56,549 nt of DNA from Bordetella parapertussis (lineage in GTDB: Bacteria > Pseudomonadota > Gammaproteobacteria > Burkholderiales > SG8-41): positions 1 through 56,549 of the forward strand of contig CAMDRT010000031.1 in assembly GCA_945906815.1 (NCBI GenBank), written 5' to 3'. Shown piece by piece: positions 51,417 to 56,549 of the stretch. How positions within the stretch are numbered: position 1 is the first letter of the stretch; each line of letters opens with the position of its first letter. The position numbers and the translations under genes were made by a program. The notes under the pieces were generated by a model. It was not told the origin of the DNA and made no database searches. It worked only from the letters and a program-made list of their open reading frames with translations.

Positions 51417-53024
51417 ATGAGCATAGAAAAAGAAGTCTCCCGCCGCCGCACCTTCGCCATCATTTCACATCCGGATGCGGGCAAAACCACGCTCACAGAA
51501 AAGCTCCTGCTATACGCGGGCGCCATTCACATTGCCGGCAGTGTGAAGTCACGCAAGGCCTCGCGCTACGCCACATCCGACTGGATGGAAATCGAAAAGC
51601 AGCGCGGCATTTCGGTGGCAAGCTCGGTGATGCAGATGGAGTACCGCGACTGCGTGATCAACCTGCTCGATACCCCGGGCCACCGCGATTTTTCCGAAGA
51701 CACTTACCGCGTGCTGACCGCCGTGGATGCGGCGCTGATGGTGATCGACGCCGCCAACGGTATCGAGCCACAGACGCTGCGTCTGCTCCAGGTGTGTCGC
51801 CAGCAGAACACGCCGGTGATTACCTTCGTCAACAAGATGGATCGCGAGGTGCGCGAGCCGATGGACCTGGTAGATGAAATCGAGCGCACACTGGGCATGC
51901 CGGTGGTGCCCTGCACCTGGCCGGTGGGCATGGGCAAACAGTTCAAGGGCGTGTTTGATCTCATGCACGACAGCATGCGTGTGTTTATGCCGGGCGAAGA
52001 CCGCGTCGGCGGACACGACACCATCGCGGGACTGAACAACCCGCTGGCCGCCGAGCGCTTCGGCGACGTGTTCGAGCACGCGCGCCAGGAAATGTCGCTG
52101 GTGCAGGGCGTATCGCCCACCTTCGAGCGCGACACTTTTCTCGCCGGCAAACAGACGCCGCTGTTTTTTGGTTCGGCCATCAACAACTTCGGGGTGCAGG
52201 AAGTGCTGGATGCGCTGGTCACATTTGCGCCACCGCCGCGCGCGCGACGCGCGATCCAGCGAGTGGTGGAACCGATGGAACCCAAATTCACCGGCGTGGT
52301 GTTCAAGATTCAGGCGAACATGGACCCCGGCCATCGCGACCGTATCGCCTTCATCCGCGTGTGCTCAGGCCATTTCGAGCGCAGCATGAAGCTGAAGAAC
52401 TGCCGCACCGGCAAAGATTTCCGCCCCAACACGGTGGTGTCTTTTTTATCGCAGCGGCGCGACCTGGTGGAAGACGCTTACGCCGGCGACATCATCGGCA
52501 TCCCCAATCACGGCGTGCTGCAACTGGGCGACACGCTGACCGAGGGTGAAGCGTTGCAGTTTACCGGTCTGCCATTTTTTGCGCCGGAGCTTTTTCAGAC
52601 CGTAGAGATTGCCGACCCGCTGCGCAGCAAGCAGTTGCGCACCGGCCTGGCGCAACTCGGCGAAGAGGGTGCGATTCAGGTGTTCAAGCCGGTGACCGGC
52701 GGCATGCTGTTGCTGGGTGCCGTGGGGCAATTACAGTTTGAAGTGGTGGCCCATCGCCTGAAACACGAGTATGGCTGCGAAGCGCGCTTAGCGCCTTCGC
52801 GCTACAACAGTGCGCGCTGGGTGACAGCGGATGATCCCAAAGAGATGAAGCGCTTCATCGACGCCAACGCCCATCGCATCGCACATGACGCGGTGGAAGC
52901 GCCAACGTTCTTAGCGGCGCACGACGCTGAAATCAAAGTCGCGCATGAGCACTGGCCCCACATCCGCTTTCACGCGCTACGCGAACACGCGGGGCTGGTG
53001 TTTCACTCCAACAGCGGCAGCTAA
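51417..53024 (+). CDS. prfC: Peptide chain release factor 3 (RF3)
   Basis: 535 residues from the ATG at 51417; in-frame ATGs further up (for example 51363) are possible but the family start fits 51417. GTPase motifs are G1 SHPDAGKTT (Lys23), G2 in the KQRGISV segment, G3 DTPGH and G4 NKMD. The later YAGDIIGIPNHGVLQLGDTL and the C-terminal RYNSARWVTADD block are typical of RF3. It recycles RF1 and RF2 after peptide release in the cytoplasm. It is the only clear housekeeping gene of this region and stands alone, flanked by divergent and convergent genes. Confidence 0.96.
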   Translation: MSIEKEVSRRRTFAIISHPDAGKTTLTEKLLLYAGAIHIAGSVKSRKASRYATSDWMEIEKQRGISVASSVMQMEYRDCVINLLDTPGHRDFSEDTYRVLTAVDAALMVIDAANGIEPQTLRLLQVCRQQNTPVITFVNKMDREVREPMDLVDEIERTLGMPVVPCTWPVGMGKQFKGVFDLMHDSMRVFMPGEDRVGGHDTIAGLNNPLAAERFGDVFEHARQEMSLVQGVSPTFERDTFLAGKQTPLFFGSAINNFGVQEVLDALVTFAPPPRARRAIQRVVEPMEPKFTGVVFKIQANMDPGHRDRIAFIRVCSGHFERSMKLKNCRTGKDFRPNTVVSFLSQRRDLVEDAYAGDIIGIPNHGVLQLGDTLTEGEALQFTGLPFFAPELFQTVEIADPLRSKQLRTGLAQLGEEGAIQVFKPVTGGMLLLGAVGQLQFEVVAHRLKHEYGCEARLAPSRYNSARWVTADDPKEMKRFIDANAHRIAHDAVEAPTFLAAHDAEIKVAHEHWPHIRFHALREHAGLVFHSNSGS

Positions 53025-53067
53025 ACTTTAGCCAGCGTCAGCAGCCCGCGCGATGATTGCGCGTGGG

Positions 53068-53439
53068 TTACGCCCGCTGGGTGCCCGGCAGCAGGCCCTC
53101 GCTGTATTTCGGCCGCAGGATATCGAGCCGCATCGGCACCGGGGTACCCAGCCACAGCGCATTCTTGCTGTGGTCGTCGTAGGAGCTGGCGGTCAGCGGA
53201 TGGACGAGCACGTCGAGGCCCTCGCGGTTCAGCATCAGCCACTGCACGATGTTCTGGAACTCCGGTGGCTCGAAAATCACGTTGAACTGCGAGATCGGGT
53301 GCGGGCCTCGCGGCTCATCGCTGAAGGCGCCGGGCTCGACGGCGAACTTAGCGATGATGGTGTCGCGCAGCCGTTCAGCAACCGGCTTGGTGGCGGCATC
53401 ATAATAGACGTGGGCATGATAGCCTTTGAGTTCGGTCAT
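53068..53439 (-). CDS. DOPA 4,5-dioxygenase family protein
   Basis: 123 residues from the ATG at 53439, preceded by aggag; the frame continues upstream but without family similarity. KGYHAHVYYD, RGPHPISQFNVIF, WLMLNREGLDVLVHPLT and DHSKNALWLGTPVP match the small DOPA 4,5-dioxygenase family. Its conserved His residues (HAH, PH, VH, DH) are the likely metal ligands. The family opens catechol rings between carbons 4 and 5 in the cytoplasm. It lies 91 bp after a VOC-fold dioxygenase-like gene on the same strand. Confidence 0.85.
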   Translation of the reverse strand: MTELKGYHAHVYYDAATKPVAERLRDTIIAKFAVEPGAFSDEPRGPHPISQFNVIFEPPEFQNIVQWLMLNREGLDVLVHPLTASSYDDHSKNALWLGTPVPMRLDILRPKYSEGLLPGTQRA

Positions 53440-53530
53440 GGCGTGCTCTCCTGCTCGGGTGGCGCGCCCGTGTGCAGCCGGCGCGTGGGGGTTGATCAGC
53501 CCTACGTGATATGCGAGCGGTGTTCGCAGC

Positions 53531-54076
53531 TCAGGCTTCAAGCTGCGCTGCAATCTTGCGGCTGATCTCGGCGCGCCACTCTTCTATCGGCTTGAAGCCC
53601 GGCTTGGCACGGCAGATCGCTTCGGTCTCGCGGTAGAGTTCGTCCTCGGATTTGTTGAGATCGATCTCGAAGCCCAACGGTTGCGGCACGTACCACGGCG
53701 TATCGCAGAACATTTCGATACGATTGCCTTCGGGATCGCTGAAATAGATCGACCACGCATTGCCGTGACACCGCGGATCGATGACCTTGCAATCCGCCGC
53801 GCACACCTTGCGAAAGGCGCGTTGGACGTTGGCAAGGGTGCCGACGTTGAACGAGACCTGTTGCACCATCGGTCCGCTAGCCTCGGCGGCGCGCCCGCGC
53901 ACCAGCACCACCTGGTGGTGGTCGCTGGGGTTGCGGCTCAGAAACGTGATGCGGCCATCTTCCGCCCTGTCGCTGACGACAAAGCCGAGAACCTTGGTAT
54001 AAAAATCGGTCATCTTCGGCACGTCGGTAACGTAGATTCCGACATGGCTGAGGCGCGGCGCTTGTTCTTGCGGCAT
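53531..54076 (-). CDS. VOC-fold protein, probable extradiol dioxygenase
   Basis: 181 residues. Two beta-alpha-beta-beta-beta modules are visible: LSHVGIYVTDVPKMTDFYTK with VLGFVVSDR, then HHQVVLVRG, QVSFNVGTL and IYFSDPEGNRIEMFCDTPWY. His in LSHVGIYV, a His later in the chain and Glu in RIEMF could form the two-His/one-Glu metal site of type I extradiol dioxygenases. The C-terminal extension (about 135-181) is charged and helical. It has a ggag ribosome-binding site. A glyoxalase-like or isomerase function is also possible. Confidence 0.82.
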   Translation of the reverse strand: MPQEQAPRLSHVGIYVTDVPKMTDFYTKVLGFVVSDRAEDGRITFLSRNPSDHHQVVLVRGRAAEASGPMVQQVSFNVGTLANVQRAFRKVCAADCKVIDPRCHGNAWSIYFSDPEGNRIEMFCDTPWYVPQPLGFEIDLNKSEDELYRETEAICRAKPGFKPIEEWRAEISRKIAAQLEA

Positions 54077-54245
54077 GGCTGTTCACTCCGTGACTGGGTC
54101 CAAATGCCAGTATAGCAGCACGCAGCCCGCCATCAAGTCTATGGAGAATTTGCAGTGTGCGTTGTGCCTGGGTGGCTACGCGCGGGACTTTTGATGCCGG
54201 GCCGCAGGGCTTTTCTCCCCACCGGCCCGTTGCGGACGCAGGGCC

Positions 54246-55061
54246 CTACCGCATCCGCGTAGCGTTCCAGCCACTGCCTGCCATGGCATCGGCAGTCGCC
54301 TGTCCGCTGTATATTTTTCCGTGGATTGAAAAAGTGATTTCGTCGCCCAGCAGACGACCGTTTGCCACCGCAGTAGTGACGCCATCTACGGTAAACGTGC
54401 CGCTGAGCATCTGAAATTTCTGTTCGAATTCCAGCTCGCCTTGTTGTAACCGCCAGCGCCCCCCCACCTGCGCCGGCACGATGTAGAGCAGCCATGAGCA
54501 CCAGCTGTCACAGTCGCCGTCGGCACTGCCGGACGCATCGGGATCCCAGCCGCTGACCGCAAAATGGTTGGAGACGATGCGTGATCCGGGCTTTAACGCA
54601 AGAAACTTCGGCGCGAGCTTATTCATATTCTCGGGCAGCAGAAACAGCGCCATCACCGTGGCCGCGGAAATATCCGCCACGTACATATCGCCTTGCACGA
54701 ACTGCGCCTTGTCGGCGACCCCTTCTTGCGCAGCCACGCGCCGCGACAATTCAACCATGTCTAGGTTGTATTCGACACCCAGCGCGCGCGCGCCGCGCTT
54801 GGCCGCCGCAATGACATTGCGGCCATCGCCGGAGCCCAGATCCATCACATAGTCCTGCGCTGTCACGCGCGCGACATCCAGCATTTTTTCGACCAAGGAC
54901 TGCGGCGTCGGCACCCACACCACATCCTTGCCCGCCTGTCCGACTTCCAGCTGGTAGCGTTTTTCGCCTTCCGCCGCCTGCGCGCCGCCCATGAGGGCGG
55001 CCACATATACCGTCAACGTGAATCGCCATAAGGCTGACAGGATAGGCAATGGCATCTTCAT
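54246..55061 (-). CDS. Exported methyltransferase-fold protein, paralogue
   Basis: 271 residues. The N-terminal WRFTLTVYVAALMGGAQAA resembles a signal peptide. The shared core includes VGQAGKDVVWVPTPQSLVEK, DYVMDLGSGDGRNVIAAAKR, GVEYNLDMVELSRRVA and FVQGDMYVADISAAT. The C-terminal half has ALKPGSRIVSNHF, a Cys-Asp-Ser-Trp-Cys segment and a beta-rich end. It is clearly a paralogue of the protein at 44781, with the same unusual pairing of an export signal and a SAM-binding motif. It is divergent from the cystathionine beta-lyase-like gene. Confidence 0.8.
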   Translation of the reverse strand: MKMPLPILSALWRFTLTVYVAALMGGAQAAEGEKRYQLEVGQAGKDVVWVPTPQSLVEKMLDVARVTAQDYVMDLGSGDGRNVIAAAKRGARALGVEYNLDMVELSRRVAAQEGVADKAQFVQGDMYVADISAATVMALFLLPENMNKLAPKFLALKPGSRIVSNHFAVSGWDPDASGSADGDCDSWCSWLLYIVPAQVGGRWRLQQGELEFEQKFQMLSGTFTVDGVTTAVANGRLLGDEITFSIHGKIYSGQATADAMAGSGWNATRMR

Positions 55062-55150
55062 GGACTTACTTCAGGGGAATGGATTTGGGGTTTTTCGCTT
55101 GCAGCGGTAGCATAGCGCAATCCGCGATTGACTCACACCTCTGAAAATTG

Positions 55151-56317
55151 ATGAAAAAAGATACCCTGCTCGGCCACCTCGGACGCAACCCGTCGCAAAC
55201 GCACGGCACGGTTAACATGCCGGTGTACCGCGCGTCCACTATCGTATTCCCGGATTTCGAAACCTACCGCACACGCCCCGCTGACGATTACAAGACCCCG
55301 CGTTACGGCATCCACGGCACCCCGACGAACTGGGCTCTGGAAGAGGCGGTGGCAAAAATGGAAGGCGGCCACCATGCGGTGGCCGTGTGTTCCGGGCTCG
55401 CCGCCATCGTCGCGGCGCTGTGCACCTTCGTCAAAGCGGGTGACCATCTACTGGTTACCGATTCCGCTTATGGCCCGACACGCACCTTCTGCGACAAGCA
55501 ATTAAAAGCCTTCGGCGTAGCGGTGGAATACTATGATCCACTGCTCGGCGCCGATATAAAGCAGCTCATAAAAGCGAATACCAAGGCCATATTTTGCGAA
55601 GCGCCGGGTTCGCTCAGTTTCGAGATGCAGGACATACCGGCGATCGCTCGCGTAGCGCACGCGCACAACATTCCGGTGCTCGCCGACACCACCTGGGGCA
55701 CGCCCTATTTCTATCGTTCATTCGATTCCGGCGTTGATGTATCGATACACGCCGGCACCAAGTACATCGTCGGTCATTCTGATGTGATGCTGGGCATGAT
55801 CGTCACCAACGAAAAATACTGGTTGCCGCTGCGCCGCACGGTGGCCGAGTACGGCTACTGTTCCAGCGCCGACGATTGTTACCTCGCGCTACGCGGGTTT
55901 CGCACCATCGGTGTGCGCATGAAGCAGCAGATGGCGAATGCGATCGCGGTTGCGCGGTGGCTGCAAACGCGCACCGAAGTCAAACGGGTACTCTATCCGG
56001 CGCTCGAAAGCGACCCCGGCCACGCGCTCTGGAAGCGTGATTTCGAAGGCGCCGCATCGTTGTTTGCGTTTGTGTTGAACCCCGTCAACAAACCACAAAT
56101 CGCGGCCTTCGTGGATGCGCTGAAACTGTTTGGCATCGGCTCCAGTTGGGGCGGCTATGAATCGCTGGTCACTGCGCCCCATATCGCGCCGTTGCGCACC
56201 GCGACGCGCTGGCCAGCCGATGGCCCGGTGATACGCTTTCACATCGGGCTGGAAGACCCGGACGATCTGATTGCGGATGTGGAACAGGCGTTCGCCAAGA
56301 TGATGGCCGCGGCTTGA
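55151..56317 (+). CDS. metC: Cystathionine beta-lyase-like PLP enzyme
   Basis: 388 residues from the ATG at 55151; the TTG one codon earlier is less likely. Cys/Met-metabolism family motifs are GTVNMPVYRASTIVFPDFET, YGIHGTPTNWALEEAVAKME, CSGLAAIVAAL, ADTTWGTPYFYRSFDSGVDV and the PLP-binding Lys204 in HAGTKYIVGHSD. The ending IGSSWGGYESLVTAP is typical of MetC-type lyases. It cleaves cystathionine to homocysteine, pyruvate and ammonia, or acts on a related thioether. The sequence alone does not exclude a cysteine-desulfhydrase or methionine gamma-lyase role. Confidence 0.85.
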   Translation: MKKDTLLGHLGRNPSQTHGTVNMPVYRASTIVFPDFETYRTRPADDYKTPRYGIHGTPTNWALEEAVAKMEGGHHAVAVCSGLAAIVAALCTFVKAGDHLLVTDSAYGPTRTFCDKQLKAFGVAVEYYDPLLGADIKQLIKANTKAIFCEAPGSLSFEMQDIPAIARVAHAHNIPVLADTTWGTPYFYRSFDSGVDVSIHAGTKYIVGHSDVMLGMIVTNEKYWLPLRRTVAEYGYCSSADDCYLALRGFRTIGVRMKQQMANAIAVARWLQTRTEVKRVLYPALESDPGHALWKRDFEGAASLFAFVLNPVNKPQIAAFVDALKLFGIGSSWGGYESLVTAPHIAPLRTATRWPADGPVIRFHIGLEDPDDLIADVEQAFAKMMAAA

Positions 56318-56436
56318 TGCTGACAACTACCACCCATTGCCGCAGAGTCGCCATCCCGCCTTCGGCCCCCTCGCTGCGCTCTCCCCGACCCTTCTCCCGG
56401 AGGGCTAATCTATGCACACATCTTTGGCGTTCGTAG

Positions 56437-56476
56437 CCCGGAAGAAGGCCATGGTTTTTCATGGCCGCATTCCGGG
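56437..56476. repeat. Hairpin element downstream of the metC-like gene
   Basis: A two-part stem is formed by cccggaa/ttccggg (56437-56443 with 56470-56476) and ggccatg/catggcc (56447-56453 with 56460-56466), with a 3-base internal bulge on each side and a six-base loop. The preceding gtagcccgga is a common start of dispersed palindromic elements in proteobacteria. It could end transcription of the upstream gene. Confidence 0.75.
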
Positions 56477-56501
56477 GAGGCGCAAAAACGTCAAGACCTT
56501 C

Positions 56502-56532
56502 GACACAGATTTCGCAGATGAACGCAGATTAA
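56502..56532. repeat. Dispersed intergenic repeat, copy 2
   Basis: This 31-base block is the reverse complement of 27423-27454 except for one missing base. It lies in the non-coding tail after the metC-like gene, whose 56318-56549 stretch holds no gene that I can support. Confidence 0.8.
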
Positions 56533-56549
56533 CTGCAAAACAATCTGTG

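Overview
The window looks like a chromosomal piece of a GC-rich betaproteobacterium, probably Burkholderiales or a relative. The main reason is five Bug/TctC-type periplasmic binding proteins, a family greatly expanded in that group. The rest of the content fits: a type VI secretion system (T6SS), acyl-CoA catabolism genes and RF3. No rRNA, tRNA, CRISPR array or insertion sequence was recognised.

Region 1 (1-22714, all minus strand) is a nearly complete T6SS locus. In transcription order it reads tssJ-tssK-tssL-tssM-tssA, an A+T-rich gap of about 430 bp, then tssB-tssC-hcp-tssE-tssF-tssG-tssH(clpV)-vgrG, a MORN-repeat protein, a PAAR-like protein and a membrane-anchored SPOR-domain protein. 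After another A+T-rich gap comes an unrecognised, A+T-richer coiled-coil ORF that runs off the left edge. All 13 core tss genes are present, with a PAAR-like tip. No kinase, phosphatase or FHA regulator lies on this side. TssL lacks a peptidoglycan-binding domain, so the SPOR protein is a plausible cell-wall anchor, and the leftmost ORF is a candidate cargo effector.

Region 2 (23100-34149, plus strand) starts with a DnaQ-like exonuclease and a terminator. It then carries a catabolic run: zinc-free quinone oxidoreductase, small exported protein, family III CoA-transferase, BadI/MenB-like ring hydrolase, acyl-CoA ligase, enoyl-CoA hydratase, SDR dehydrogenase, acyl-CoA dehydrogenase, AMACR-like racemase/CoA-transferase and a second quinone oxidoreductase. 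Five of these match, step by step, the cyclohexanecarboxylate to pimeloyl-CoA route (AliA, AliB, BadK, BadH, BadI).

Region 3 (34304-49573) is a patchwork of small transcription units for uptake and catabolism of organic acids or xenobiotics: a maleate-isomerase-family enzyme, dimeric alpha/beta-barrel proteins, Bug receptors, an FrsA-like hydrolase, two luciferase-like monooxygenases, an MFS permease, an exported methyltransferase-like protein, a metallo-beta-lactamase-fold protein, two tandem Lin0512 proteins and a third quinone oxidoreductase.

Region 4 (49574-56549) begins with a gene graveyard holding two Bug gene tails and a decayed UPF0175/DUF3368 toxin-antitoxin pair. It continues with an intact Bug gene, prfC, two small ring-cleavage-type dioxygenases, a paralogue of the exported methyltransferase and a PLP-dependent cystathionine beta-lyase-like enzyme. 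Several dispersed intergenic repeats (near 27390, 31882, 34200, 39790 and 56437) punctuate the plus-strand half. No recognisable transcription factor is encoded anywhere in the window.
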